From: Undaria pinnatifida
Lineage: Eukaryota > Sar > Phaeophyceae > Laminariales > Alariaceae
DNA: 64,000 nt
Reading direction: 5' to 3'
Assembly (NCBI GenBank): GCA_012845835.1
Contig: JABAKD010000014.1
Location: 9,463,701 to 9,527,700, forward strand
Position numbers and translations under genes: made by a program. The first letter of the stretch is position 1. Each line of letters begins with the position of its first letter. This document shows, piece after piece, positions 23,101 through 34,047 of the stretch. The notes under the pieces are model-generated. The model was not told the origin of the DNA and searched no databases. It was given only the letters and a program-made list of their open reading frames with translations.

Positions 23101-23990
23101 CAAAATCGTTTCGGGGTGGCCAGTATACTGTATACCGCTGCAGTCTAGTTCACTGATTGCTGTCGAAGGCAGTATTATAGCTGCAGTACTGATTGAGGCT
23201 ACCTGCGCCCAACCCTAAAATTGTATTTAATAGGAGCAACAAAGCTACCAGGAGAAGGCAGTTTTGAACGTCGTCTGTTACATGTTTCGGAGCTCACACG
23301 CTAACATTTGCATGCTTAGTCTAGACGACCGCCCGTCACAGGGCTTAACTGCCCTCGTCCGGGCATATTTGACGGCTGTTCATATTTTCTGAATACTGCT
23401 GTGACAGTATGATACCATATTGTGGCTCGTCAACCTCTGTACTATTGCAGCAGTGTACTGGGAGGATTTGTGTTATTTGTACCGCGAGCATTACGGCACT
23501 GGTGGTCGACTTCTGCAAGTCAATAGCAGTGTGAGCAGTCCTGGACGCGAAATACAGGCAGTATAGAGTGCAAGCATTATACGCGGCACAAACGTCCGAA
23601 GCGCTTGTAGAACTAACAGCATTGAACCGCGAAGCACTATGATCACTCGCAGCATGAGCAGTATCAAATGAGCTGTTCCAAAACCTGATGTTCTGCCAGC
23701 ATCCACAGTGCCGAACCCCGAAACGGCAGTACCCAGAGTACATCACCCGGAATACTGTACCACTACAAGTAATCGAACCTCGAAGTACTGCCAGTACCTG
23801 CAGCATTCCCAGATTTCCCACCCGAATGCCCATTACTTCACTCCCCACTACTGAGGGCGTTTGAGAACCTGTATCATATTCACGGCACGGGTCGAACGGA
23901 CCTCGAGCAGCTACTGGACAGCGTGCCTGTTCGACAACTGTTTCGGTACCATGTTGCTGATGCAACGGGGCTCTCGTGGATGACGTCATT
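23100..23990. repeat. Degenerate repeat field with CTGCAGTACTG phrases
   Basis: Many short related phrases (GCAGTACTG, GTACTGCCAG, GAACCCCGAA, AATACTGTACC) at irregular spacing of roughly 25-40 bases. A 214-aa minus-strand frame (23,345-23,989) spans it but has Ser/Cys-rich low-complexity content typical of repeat translation, so it is not called a gene. Confidence 0.45.
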
Positions 23991-24212
23991 TGTTGGTCGC
24001 TCTACCTGAGAATCGACGCCAGTTCCAATCTACGGCTGCAGTTTTAATAGCGTGGTCTCTCTATAGTGCCGGTATGTGCACTATGGAGGGAAATACCGGT
24101 AATATATCGACATCCGGCACTATTCCGCATGCTTTCACTCCTGGTCGCATCCATCTGTGCCAACCGATTTCACAGCCACTATTGCGGAAACCAGGACTAC
24201 TCAATCGGCGCT

Positions 24213-24503
24213 TTAGAGAGGACCACGTGCATGCTTTTTGAAATTGTGGTACTTGGTGCTTGGTACAGTCGATTTCATGGTTTGAGCATCAGTGCCCAGC
24301 AGTCCAGTTAGCAAGATAGCGACGGGACACGTTACAACAAAAAAACAGAGGGCACGCGATGACGATTCAATCTCGACCCCGCCGAAAACCGATGCAGCAG
24401 CAGCAGCAGTAGCAGCAGCGACAATAGTTGCGGTTGCATTCGTGTTCATCTGCAGTGCCCGAGCCAGGCCTCGAGGCCTTGTCGATGCTTCTCTGGCCGT
24501 CAC
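24213..24503 (-). CDS. Possible small membrane protein or exon, hypothetical
   Basis: ATG-initiated 96-aa frame with an Ala/Thr run encoded by GCT/ACT repeats (about residues 22-37) and one hydrophobic segment ALCFFVVTCPVAILLTGLLG (about 51-70) that could be a membrane helix. The TAA stop lies at 24,213. The trinucleotide run (CAG)n on the plus strand could create part of this frame by chance, and there is no second copy to test conservation. Treat as a low-confidence coding candidate. Confidence 0.25.
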   Translation of the reverse strand: MTAREASTRPRGLARALQMNTNATATIVAAATAAAAASVFGGVEIESSSRALCFFVVTCPVAILLTGLLGTDAQTMKSTVPSTKYHNFKKHARGPL

Positions 24504-24870
24504 CCAAGAAAAACAGCCAGGATGCGCTTAGCGTACAAGGCGTAGTTGGTGTATTCCGGCCCGAGGACGTTTGATATCCGAACGTAAAGAAACACCGCGT
24601 GCACCCACCCAAGCACCGAAAATATAAATGCATCGCCATGCTGCAACTTTTGCCTCAGTCCTCACCTGCAGAATTGGGCGCCGCTCAGTCTTGTTGTCGC
24701 CGTGTGTTCTCCACGAGCAAGTGAGATTGGGTTTGTGTTTTGGGCCTCTGGCCCATGGCAAATGGAAAGTAACCGTTCGCATCCCCCGGTCCATGTCTAT
24801 TTGTCAATCTCACTACGAACTCCATCACCGAGTGGCTTCCCCGGCGAGTCTTGAACGTACCGGGCCAGAT

Positions 24871-25000
24871 CTGCTTTGCATTGACCAATCATAGAGCTTT
24901 ATTTGCTTTGCATCGTAAAGCACCCATTGTATCGAAACCCCATTTTGCTTTGCACTGACCAATCAGAAGGCTCTATTCTGCTTTGCATTTGCTTTGCATC
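24871..25000. promoter_or_regulatory. Directly repeated CCAAT-box motifs
   Basis: CTTTGCATTGACCAATCA and CTTTGCACTGACCAATCA, plus four TGCTTTGCAT octamer-like repeats, are arranged head to tail about 75 bases apart. CCAAT boxes with flanking conserved bases are established eukaryotic promoter elements. They lie upstream of the decayed exon at 25,075-25,305; no TATA box is evident. Confidence 0.35.
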
Positions 25001-25074
25001 GCGCCGCAATTCAAACTGCTCTGCACGCTCCCCACTCGAACACTACCCACATTTTAGAAGCTCGAATGCCCTTC

Positions 25075-25305
25075 TACACACATTACTGGAATGTCATGAG
25101 CTGGGTATCACCGTGCACATACCGGTAGACCCTAATAAGCCAACGTTTTCGGTGAGGATGGCCCCCTGCGTCGACAACCACCACCGCCAAAAAAGCGATA
25201 CAGATCGGGTCTAGTTGGAGCGACACTGGAGCCTTGACCTGACCGGGCGAGTCTGTTTTCCGTGCCGTACGCGCAGCAGCAAGGCCAGCAACATGCAGCA
25301 ATATT
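25075..25305 (+). pseudogene. Decayed exon, copy of 10,980-11,226
   Basis: Shares with 10,980-11,226 the start ACACATT, GGGTCT, a frame with LDLTGRVCFPCRTRSS and ASNM, and the donor GTGAGT at 25,306. A stop codon interrupts the frame at a different place from that in the 11-kb copy. It is followed, as at 11 kb, by TAGGCTTCGTTT, GTTTGTAGGCGGTGTCT and then a CTG-rich array. Confidence 0.5.
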
Positions 25306-25559
25306 GTGAGTAGAAGGGTGATGCTTTCGCTGGTACTTTCATGCAGTTGATTGGTTGTATATCGTTGTCTCGTAGGCTTCGTTTGACTAGATTCTGGTCA
25401 GGTTTGTAGGCGGTGTCTTCGTACGCTCCATTGCACGAATACATAGCACACGGATACAACCAGTGCACGAAACAGCAGCTACCAACTAACTGCTGTGTTG
25501 CAACAACAATAGGCCGCGGACAGCGGCGGTAACAGTACTAGGTACACCGCAGAGGGTAA

Positions 25560-26240
25560 CAGACTGCTGGGGTTGCTACTGTACAGTGGTAGAGGTAATG
25601 CACATTGCTTTGAGCGACTGCTGCGGCGGTCGCGGCTGCTGTCTGCGGCATCCTATTATTGCACGCGTTGAGCACAGCAGTCATCGCGTAGTCACATGTG
25701 GAGGATATTGGCGGAAAAAGGTTCACCATCAACAGCAACGCGTGACAGCGGCAGCAGCGGCAACTGGGTTGCTACATGTATAGAGTGATAGAAGCTGTGT
25801 CAATTACTCTTTTAGACCTCTGCTGCTGCTGCTGCTGCTGCTGCTGCTTCTGCTACTGCTGCTGCTGTGTCCTTCTTCTACGGCTACTGCTGCTGCTGCC
25901 CGCGGCTTCCCAACGCACGTACCGTATGGCCGGACAACATGCACACCGCGCACGTAGTCGATACACTGTTTTCCCCAGGTGTGGAATAACAGCGGCAGTG
26001 ATAGGCATGTCAACAGCAACTGTCACATGAAGCAGCAGTAGCCGCTGCAAAAGCTGGGGTTTATGCTGTACAGTATCAGTAGTAGCTGTGTCGGTTCCGC
26101 TAGCTGTTGAGGATGTTGTTGCTGTTGTTTACGGTGTCCTCCTGTTCGTATCGCCGAGCAACTGTCGCCGTATACTTACGTACACTTACACAGATTGTCC
26201 AAGTACACAGGTTGTTAAGTGCACAGGTACTGTACTCTGG
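25560..26240. repeat. CTG-rich tandem array, copy 2
   Basis: Three diverged units of 200-260 bp with the same landmarks as 11,380-12,300: GCTGTACAGT start, (CTG)n, CGCGTAGTC, TCAACAGCAAC and GCAGCGGCA. The CTG run at 25,823-25,873 is the longest. Confidence 0.75.
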
Positions 26241-26704
26241 TTGGTAGGAACCTCAAGTCATCCAAGATAGGAGTCAGCAGCATCTGTACAGCACCGTTTC
26301 TCTCTTCGCCCTTGCTTCTTGAAAAAAAATGCTGATAGATTGATGGGATCCTCAACGCCGAAGCATCCATCGGGAGCACAATACGGCCTTTGGCAGGAGT
26401 GAGAAACGCGGACAAGGGGAAAGGATTCCGCCACGTTAAGGTGAGGTTGACTGGTTGTCGAGTAGATGGCGCGAAGGGACGATTCGTTCATGTCTCGTTC
26501 AGGCTTGAGCAACGTGCACCGCAACGCGTGTGATGCGTCACGTTCTACCGTGGACGTTCATCTCTTGAACTTGTTTCCATCCCATACCTCACATCCTTTC
26601 ACGTTCTTCCTCTCCTCAGATGTACAGTATTGGCGTAATGGCGTCCAGACTATTTCTGCCTGCTGACGTGTGACTGGTGATGCTGTTCCCTACCACTCTT
26701 TTAG

Positions 26705-26834
26705 GACGTTGCGCGGTGGGCGTGAAGGCTACCACGCGCACCGATCATGCGCCTGTTCGTGGAGTGGGGCTCAGAGCCGTGACGGACGACATCGGCGCAA
26801 AACCATGCATAGCATTCCCGGGGAGAGCGATGCG
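26705..26834 (+). CDS. Candidate exon 1 of a two-exon model, hypothetical
   Basis: Acceptor TCTTTTAG ends at 26,704 and donor GCG|GTGAAA follows 26,834. Within, one frame with strong GC3 bias reads RCAVGVKATTRTDHAPVRGV and then GLRAVTDDIGAKPCIAFPGR. Length is 130 nt: two bases, 42 codons, two bases. The leftover phase fits the next candidate exon at 27,431-27,531, which needs one base to complete the codon. No start codon is inside, so at least one more exon would lie upstream. The peptide resembles no family I can name. Confidence 0.4.
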
Positions 26835-27430
26835 GTGAAAGTCAGTTGTAAATGTTCATGTGCTCTCCCCATGTAATACACTTCTACGTTCAGTTTTCAA
26901 TTTTGTTGCTCGAATCCAAAACCGCCCCGTCAGTGTGAAATATGCATTAATGAGCATACCGCCGTTGGCCCCTTGATGTTTTCTACTTTCTTTGTGGTCG
27001 AATCTGTCCGGCCGCCACTGTTTTGGTATGACAAGGCAGCGAGTCAAGCAGAAGACGCCCGTTGGGCCGGAAGAAAATGATACTTCGCGCAGTCGTTCTG
27101 TCCTAGCAAGCACAGTGATACGTTAGGTTGTGCTGGTAAGTTTCAAACCCTCCGGCGTGTCATATATCGTGTCGGGGTTGAGTACCAATTTACTCAAAAA
27201 ACACTTGAAGAATCACAGGTGACAAGATAAAGATTGCGCTTGGAGTGCGAACCATGTGAGCGAGTGCAATGAGGTCGCGTCTCAGGGGCCTTTTTTTTCC
27301 TTGTTTCGTGCGTGTACCTGGGATTGCAAACGATTGCTTGCCTCGTACGCCATGACCGGTTGGCGGAAATATCGCCTTGCTGCTTGTCGCCCGTCCCCAA
27401 AATCTGTCTTCCTATAATCCCAATTTCCAG

Positions 27431-27531
27431 CGCCCCAGACGGCGAGTCTCAGTTGGAGCCCCCGACAAAATTAAGCCGGGTGCGGAAGACCTTGGCCTAT
27501 TGGATCCGGCCTTCGATTTTATCTCATCAAG
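27431..27531 (+). CDS. Candidate exon 2 of a two-exon model, hypothetical
   Basis: A good acceptor (CCTATAATCCCAATTTCCAG) and a consensus donor CAAG|GTGAGT frame 101 nt. In the phase left by 26,705-26,834 it reads APDGESQLEPPTKLSRVRKT then LAYWIRPSILSHQ. A second frame (GAPDKIKPGAEDLGLLDPAF) is also open and looks equally protein-like, so the phase is not settled. The intervening sequence would be a 596-nt intron. No downstream exon is identified with confidence. Confidence 0.4.
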
Positions 27532-27549
27532 GTGAGTTTAGACGTGCTT

Positions 27550-29800
27550 GCGCCGGGGGGGGCGGGGGGGGGGCTGCATAGCTATGGGTAGACAATACAA
27601 AGAAATATTTTGGACAGGGCGGCTCGATTGCTTCGTAGATCATTGGGGCTATACCGTTGTACGGCGCCACACAAAGTTTGACCGCATTGACTATAATTGG
27701 CTCACTGTCACGACCGCAATAAAAGTGCGACTTCGGTATGGTTGGGATCTTTGGAGATCGTCTCAATTAATAACTCAACTCACCTGGGCGCAGTGAGCAT
27801 CGTCGAAAACTATTGTTTGCGTGCCATCGCGTATGATGTCTTCATATTTAGCGAAGTAGTACAGTAGGCATATGCCGGAGGGGGGCGTGCTAAGCTCAAC
27901 GGAGAGTTGCAATGTACCAAGTAGGCAGCACTATTTATGGGTCGCTTTCGCTCGTAATTCAATAACAGTCGCTCGCTCTGCGTCCAAACCAGCCGCGGTG
28001 AACTTTAGTTCTGGCCACCCCTCTCAAGGATCGTTGTCGACGCTAAAATCCCCAGTAATTCCAACGACGGCACAGGGACACGGACTCGGAGTTGCTAGCG
28101 TTTGCTAGGGGTTTACGCTCGCTGCTGATAGACAATTTTCTGGAGATACAGCCTCGTGGTAGTCGACCCCACTTTTCAATGGTGGGATTGAAGAAGATAT
28201 CACATGCCGTGGATTTTTTCTGGGCTAGTGGACGCGCGGATTGTTAGCGAGACCAGCGTGGGGTTTGCATTTTTTTCGCTACATCTGGAGGTGACGGTTG
28301 AACACGAGCTGCTCTGTATGGAGCTGCATTCGTGCATCGTTCTTTGGACTCAATGTATACTGCCTGCCTTTATTCCGTTGCCACTTCGAATTGCGGCGTT
28401 ATGATAGCATTGAGTTTTCAGTGACAGATAACCCCTCGTGTTGCCATCCCCTGTGTCCTCCCTGCTGTTTGATCTGTTCGCGCCGTTAGCAGGATGTCTG
28501 CCGGGACACTATCGTCAAGCCTTTCGCCACCTTAGTATCTCGAAAGGGAAAACTCCGCAGGTACTGGACTTCACTGCCTTTGCGGCGAGCCGGAATGAAG
28601 CTGTAGCAATTCCAGAACGAGGTGCTGGCCGACCGACTAGAGGTGGAAGGCTGCGAGTGCAACTTTTTCGCAGGAATTCAAGAAAGACGTTGACGCGAAG
28701 CGGGCAATATAGCAACAACACCAGCAAGAACACCACTCTTCCGAGGGTCCCTGCGTCGCAAACAGCTCAAGCATGACCAGAACCGTCTGGCTTCGCTTGT
28801 GCTGTAAACGGGGTAGAGGTGGAGGGGGCAGTCTACCTTTTGTTATGGGGTGTTGGTGTTAGGGAGGGGAGTGGGTGATGTGACGACCGAGGGACTAGAG
28901 AAGACGGTGACGTTGGCAACACTGACGTGAGAGGTGGAATTGTGGGCGGAGTACCGCCAAAAGTAAGATAGAACGCTTAAGTGGGAGGCTGCCGTTTGAT
29001 ATTCCTACGCAGACGTGTAGCACGTGCCAACCAGTAGCGCCCAGGTTTGGCTAGGGTGGACCCACGGCTGATGGGCAGGAGGTCTGAGCAGGAATAATTT
29101 TCAGATACAAATATGATTCTAGTCAAGCTTTGACACGTCGAGGCCGCGTCGTCGCTGTCTGTGCATGCGCGCATAGCAAACGATACCTACAGGGGGCAAT
29201 GCCGAAGGTAGAAAGGCGAAGTGTGTTTAGTATGGCATGAGGAGCGTACACAAGCAGCTAATCCAGGCTGCGGTATAAGCCAGTGCAAGCCTCGCACATA
29301 CATGCGTATTCGTACGTGCGTTGTATGGGCCCATGTCTCGTCTCAGTGGTGTGGCCCACGAAAGGCCGCATGCACACGTACGGATTGCAACTGAAGATTA
29401 TTACTATCGGTACTCGTACTATACTGCACCTGCTACACACCAGGCTATATGGTAGGACAATATGTACTCTCCGTCCGGAATTCAGCATGCTGCTGTATTT
29501 ATTCGTGAACCTTCCGCATGCTGTACGTCTCGAGTCCCGAGGTGCCACATCTTCCGCGTATCCTACCAAACGGTAAAAAAGATATCGCCAGAATATAGCA
29601 CTCTACAGCAGCATTGCACTCGTTGCATAGACGACTACCACGGCCGTGCGTGACATTCTGATGGACAGGCAACCTAGTCAACACCCGTTCCACACTCGTA
29701 GTCGACACAATAAGGGATATGGCGGCACAGAGCGGCTGTAATCCCTTGCGGCATCGCACCCTAAACTCTGTTTTTTTTCCCTTTAGACTATGGTCTAAAT
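27550..29800. other. No supported gene; possible remnants
   Basis: A G-rich run lies at 27,555-27,573. At 28,600-28,690 a minus-free plus-strand frame reading QFQNEVLADRLEVEGCEC is flanked by stops and may be an exon remnant. The rest has no splice-supported coding block, tandem array or copy elsewhere in the window that I can see. Confidence 0.35.
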
Positions 29801-29819
29801 ACGATAGGGGTTTCCACAA

Positions 29820-29850
29820 AAATTCCACGGGCTTCGCCCGCGGAATTAAA
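29820..29850. other. GC-rich hairpin
   Basis: AATTCCACGGGC, loop TTC, GCCCGCGGAATT: 12-bp arms with one mismatch. It is followed within 40 bases by a second hairpin GCCGG/CCGGC (about 29,884-29,902). Either could be a terminator-like or structural element; there is no gene upstream to which it can be assigned. Confidence 0.5.
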
Positions 29851-30115
29851 TTATAAAAAGCTGGCCCGGTACATCCCAAATTTGCCGGCTTCCCCCCGGC
29901 ATTGTCTTTGCCCCTACTTGACGGGCAGGCATCAATCTTCCCGCCGGTCGTTTTTGGTCAATTCCAATCTTGCACGTCCGCCCAGACCAGCCCGACCCCA
30001 GACCTTACCCTAGTCCAACACCCAACCCTATGCGGGTTCCATATCGGCAGGGACAATAGCGTTGCCCCGCAGCGTCTTTTGGTGTTTTTTTTCTTCCAAA
30101 ATAGACGGACCAAAA

Positions 30116-30345
30116 ATGACGACTACTGGCAGGGCGTTTGGTGCATGCCTGTTCTGCATTTATTCCTATCTCCTCGTATCCATGTTTTTAAGTTTTTTTT
30201 TTCATACATACTCCGATGTGCCTTGTTTGTTTTCGTTTTTCTCCAGACTAGAAACCCCGGAGAGTACGTTCCGCGTGTCGCGTAATGTTCCTGTAGATCG
30301 AACCAGATGCTGTAGCGGCAGTGACCTCGTTAGTATCAATCCTAG
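30116..30345 (+). CDS. Candidate first exon with signal-anchor, hypothetical
   Basis: ATG at 30,116 opens MTTTGRAFGACLFCIYSYLL followed by VSMFLSFFF, a hydrophobic N terminus that could be a signal peptide or anchor, then a hydrophilic SRLETPESTFRVSRN part with VDRTRCCSGSD. The block ends CCTAG|GTGAGG, the same donor context as exon B at 4,747; without splicing the frame stops four bases later. T-rich text inside the hydrophobic part makes a chance frame possible. Confidence 0.3.
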
Positions 30346-30349
30346 GTGA

Positions 30350-31755
30350 GGTTAGTTAATACCAGTGAACATCCTTTGAGTAGAGCTACTCGTACAGCCG
30401 CACCGACCCTCTAATATGAAATCGGGATTATGGCGCAGGTCATATTGCTTGTTTCAGGAAGGATGTGATCCACACTTACTTACGTTAAGATAACCCATCC
30501 GAATTTGTTATTTCGTTATTTCTAAGGGTCTCTACAACATCCAACCCGTGGTTTTCCAACAATAAAATTGGTTGGGTTGGCAAGACCTGGGCAATGTACC
30601 CCAGTACCCCGTTGTCCGTTGGCTGGTTGACGCACGGTCCGAGACCCCGACAGTGGGTCGTTGGAAATACGTCTGACGTGCTGTACTGGTGGTGTCAGTC
30701 AGGGTGGGGATCATGTGCGGGACTCTTATCAGAGTACTGATAATAATAGCTGCATACCGGTAACAACCAGAGTATCTCTCAGGTCTTTCTAGTGATCTCG
30801 AGGTGATTCGCTACTTTCGAAAACTGGCACTACAGCATCAGCAGCAAGAAGCATACCTGGTACAAGGTTTTCTCCCAGTGTGAGCGTGCGGTGTTTTTCC
30901 TCGCGGGTAAAATACTGAAAAAAACACTCTTGATACAATTACATTTAGTATTACTCGATGTGCATCATCAGGTACCAAGCACCTGTCTTACTACGAGCGA
31001 ATGTGAGTCTTCAATTTACACAGTCAGACCCATTTTTGAAACGATTTCGAGTACGCCATAGTGTTTCGACCGCCGATCTGACCACACTTTCAGTGCGTTC
31101 CACCAACGCCCACAATTTTGACGACAGTTGACAATATCGCGTGCCTCGAAGGTGAAAACAAATTAATGTCTTGAATTAATATGATGAGGTAAACAAAAAA
31201 TATCCATCTTCCCCACCTTGGGTCATCTCGTTCGACAACGCAAGGTCGACATTGACCTGCGCACTAGAACTGCAAGGGAAAACAAAACATATATATATGA
31301 TGTATACGCTATACGCATACGAGTAAAAGGCAGTTTATCCTGCTGCGTGAACTCCAAGCGACAACAATTCGATGCGGGTCATTGAGGGAAGAAATAGCTA
31401 GAATCTTCTCGCGATAAAAAAGCAGGCACGTACCGCAGTGGGGAGGTGGGAGAAGAGCCTGTTTAGTGACCCCGGGTCTGAATTCCGTGTAAGGAAGGAG
31501 ACGGAGAAAGGAAAAGTGCATTAAAGTTGTACGACGACAGGTCTAATGTGCATGCGGCGACCACCAAGAGCAGCACAAGTGTTGCCCTACCCAACCAGGG
31601 GTGTATCTACTCCTCACTTGGCACGCACGAGGCCAATTCCGTAACGGCTCGTCACCGACAATTCAATTCGCTGGCGCACAAAATCGACCGTAAAGATATA
31701 GACTATGCCGGCATGTATTAGTATCAATACTTACGGACACGCACACAACAAATAC
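30350..31755. other. No supported gene
   Basis: Unique sequence. 30,940-31,060 weakly resembles 10,000-10,165. AT dinucleotide run near 31,290. No splice-supported coding block seen. Confidence 0.4.
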
Positions 31756-31757
31756 TT

Positions 31758-31945
31758 GTAGCGCCTACTGCACCACACTGCAACAACAGGTAACGCTGCC
31801 TCTCTACCCTCTTGACAGCGCGATTGATCCATGGTGTGTATTGTCCCCAATAGTTGCTGGCACGAATGGAACATACAGCGCCAACTGAACCACACTGCAG
31901 ATAATGCCGTCTCTCTCCCCTCTCAACATGGCGATTGATGCATGA
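31758..31945. repeat. Direct repeat, period about 118 bp
   Basis: GCGCCTACTGCACCACACTG and GCGCCAACTGAACCACACTG start two units, each followed by CTCTCNACCCTCT-type text and GCGATTGATCCATG/GCGATTGATGCATG. Confidence 0.8.
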
Positions 31946-31996
31946 ATCCGTCAGATTTCGCCCTCACCCACCCTGCGCCACCCCTGCTAAACCCTT

Positions 31997-32488
31997 TTAC
32001 CCCTCCCCCCCCCCCCCCTCCCCTTCTCCACCGCTCATGCTACCTTTGCGACCGCTGAAGCTGGATGGGGACGACACCTGTGGCCCTGCTAATGTAGAAA
32101 CATCCATATTTTCGGTGAAATGCTGGCCCTTGGCCTCACCAGGGGATGCTGCATTCGCGTCAAAATTGAAGGAATCAACACCTAGAGCGTCTCCGTAAGG
32201 GGCCGACAAAATTCTACCGCTGCTTTCCCCGGTCAGACCACTCTAGTGTGGTCTAGCTCGAGCAACGGTACCGACGGCGCTCGGGTTGGCGACGGCATTG
32301 GCGGCAGCAGCGGCAGCGGCAGCAGCACCACCGTGGCTATTGCCGTTGCTGTTCGTGTTCGAATCAGATGGGAGCGGTGCTTTGCCTCCCTCCGGCGGCG
32401 CAACGGCTGCTCGGTTATTATCTGCCCACTTGTGAAACGTCAGGCCCTGCTCCTCCGTGATCAGGGCCTCGAAAGCCCGCACTGTTTC
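31997..32488 (-). pseudogene. Exon with one in-frame TAG, hypothetical Ala/Gly/Asn-rich protein
   Basis: On the minus strand the acceptor GGGTAAAACAG precedes ETVRAFEALITEEQGLTFHK, then WADNNRAAVAPPEGG, a Ser/Asn stretch (SDSNTNSNGN) and a nine-Ala run. A TAG at 32,245-32,243 interrupts the frame, which then continues open in the same phase with SAPYGDALGVDSFNFDANAA and ends in a Gly/Glu-rich tail at 31,997. Codon bias is equally good on both sides of the stop. The stop lies inside the palindrome AGACCACACTAGAGTGGTCT. It could be a recent nonsense mutation, an unrecognised small intron, or an assembly error. A partial second copy of the exon start (acceptor plus ETVRALKAIIT) lies just upstream at 32,535-32,580. 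Confidence 0.5.
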
Positions 32489-32599
32489 CTGTTTTACCCA
32501 AGCAACGCGACACAGCAAGGGGGGGGCATTATGCATCAGCTAACGCCCGTGATTATAGCCTTTAGCGCCCGAACTGTTTCCTGTTGTATGCAGACAACC

Positions 32600-33330
32600 C
32601 GGTACAGGAACGAATGGTGCTCGCTACATATCAACCAACGGGTAATCACGAAAAGAACTATCCAGGCTGGTGCAAGGAGCGGTTTCCTTAAGGACTGCAC
32701 TCGCGGTTATTGAGACAAACTACTTGGAATTAGTGCGGGAGCATATTTGCAGTAGTAAAGGGTCACAGAGCTGCATTGCGTGCCTAGCGATTGCAGTTGA
32801 GGGGAAGAGTCGACACTGCAAGAAAGAGTACGCGACATGTACCAGTAACAAGCAAGTGAGCGGCGCGAATTCCATAGGGCGGAGGGGTCGAGAGCGCGGG
32901 GGCTAGGGGGGGCAAACGGGCGATATTCAGCCATGGCTGCGCGGGCGCCACAAGGAGCAGCGAGTCACTCTGGGATGACGCAAAAATGAACCATGCTATA
33001 TTATAGTACGTTGAGGGGTTGTCCCCTTGAGGGACTTTTTCATTTCATAGACGAGGCTCTTCAACTGGGGAGCTACCGAAAATCGTGGAATCCCAAGAAG
33101 TGCATGTTATCGTGTTGTTCGTCAGACACCTAGTCCGTATACTTGTGGATCGCGCTTAGCCTATCCTATTTTTTCAAAGTCGGTTATTGGGTGGGATATA
33201 GAGAAGGCTCTGGGAAATGAGGAGCTATCCGCACCGTTGCACGCGTCAAATTCTCTGTTCGTACAGCGGCACGCTTTCGGCGATCCAACAGCGAGAGAGT
33301 AGCATCGCCGATTACTGGAACCATCCCAAG
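32600..33330. other. No supported gene
   Basis: Unique sequence between two minus-strand exons. I see no splice-bounded coding block. Confidence 0.4.
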
Positions 33331-33335
33331 TGGTA

Positions 33336-33504
33336 CTATCGTAGTTTCGGCGCGATAGTGTAGCCTCGGTAGTGCGACAGCAGAATAGTGTTATTGCACG
33401 GTAGAGTGGCGTCGACAGCAGGAGTAGTGATAAGCTGAGCACGAGTGAAAATGAGCTGACCTTGGACTTTGGCTCTTTCAACTTCGACATCAAGACTTGT
33501 TTGT
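33336..33504 (-). CDS. Candidate terminal exon, hypothetical
   Basis: A long pyrimidine tract (A13 on the plus strand, 33,529-33,541) and GTTGTCGCAG make a textbook 3' splice site on the minus strand, ending at 33,505. The frame after it reads TSLDVEVERAKVQGQLIFTR, AQLITTPAVDATLPCNN and ends HYRGYTIAPKLR before TAG. Amino-acid composition is protein-like, with alternating hydrophobic residues suggestive of beta strands. No family is recognised and no second copy is present in the window. Confidence 0.4.
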
Positions 33505-33876
33505 CTGCGACAACACGCCCGCACGGGACAAAAAAAAAAAAGCCCACACGTGAAACAAGTAGCACGCTGTTATTTTTCCATTGGACCAAAGGGGTCTGGC
33601 GACGGGCCTATTCTGCTTCATAATCTCCCCACGAATGTTTGTTTCAAGATTTTTGTTCAGGCCTATCATACCACCCATCGGTTTGTGTCTGCAGAAACTG
33701 GCAAGCTTTAGTTACAAAAGATGCACTGGCACTTGCCACCACGCAACGCTCACACCACCTTCCGGTGTAAACCGTTTGCACGACGGCCCCCTATTAATCA
33801 AAGCGCGTCGTCGTTTTTCCGACTCTCCGCGCTACGCCCACTTCACGTCTATCCGCCCCCTATAGTTTGCCACACC

Positions 33877-34010
33877 AGCGTGCCGGGGCCTCCCCACAGT
33901 CGGACAGAGAAAAACATCTACTGTAACCTAGACTGTAGTGAGCGTGTCAGTGCCTCCTCACAGTCAAGAGATAGAGAAAAACCCGCCTAGGCTGCAGCGA
34001 GTCACGGGGC
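33877..34010. repeat. 64-bp tandem repeat, about two copies
   Basis: AGCGTGCCGGGGCCTCCCCA at 33,877 and AGCGTGTCAGTGCCTCCTCA at 33,941, each followed by CAGTC and AGAGAAAAAC, then a partial third start. Confidence 0.8.
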
Positions 34011-34047
34011 ACAACACGTTCGGCACCGTAGCGCACGTGCAACTGTC

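Noticed and set aside
23345-23989. 214-aa minus-strand frame
   Set aside because: Lies over a degenerate short-repeat field; Ser/Cys/Thr-rich composition and no splice or codon support.
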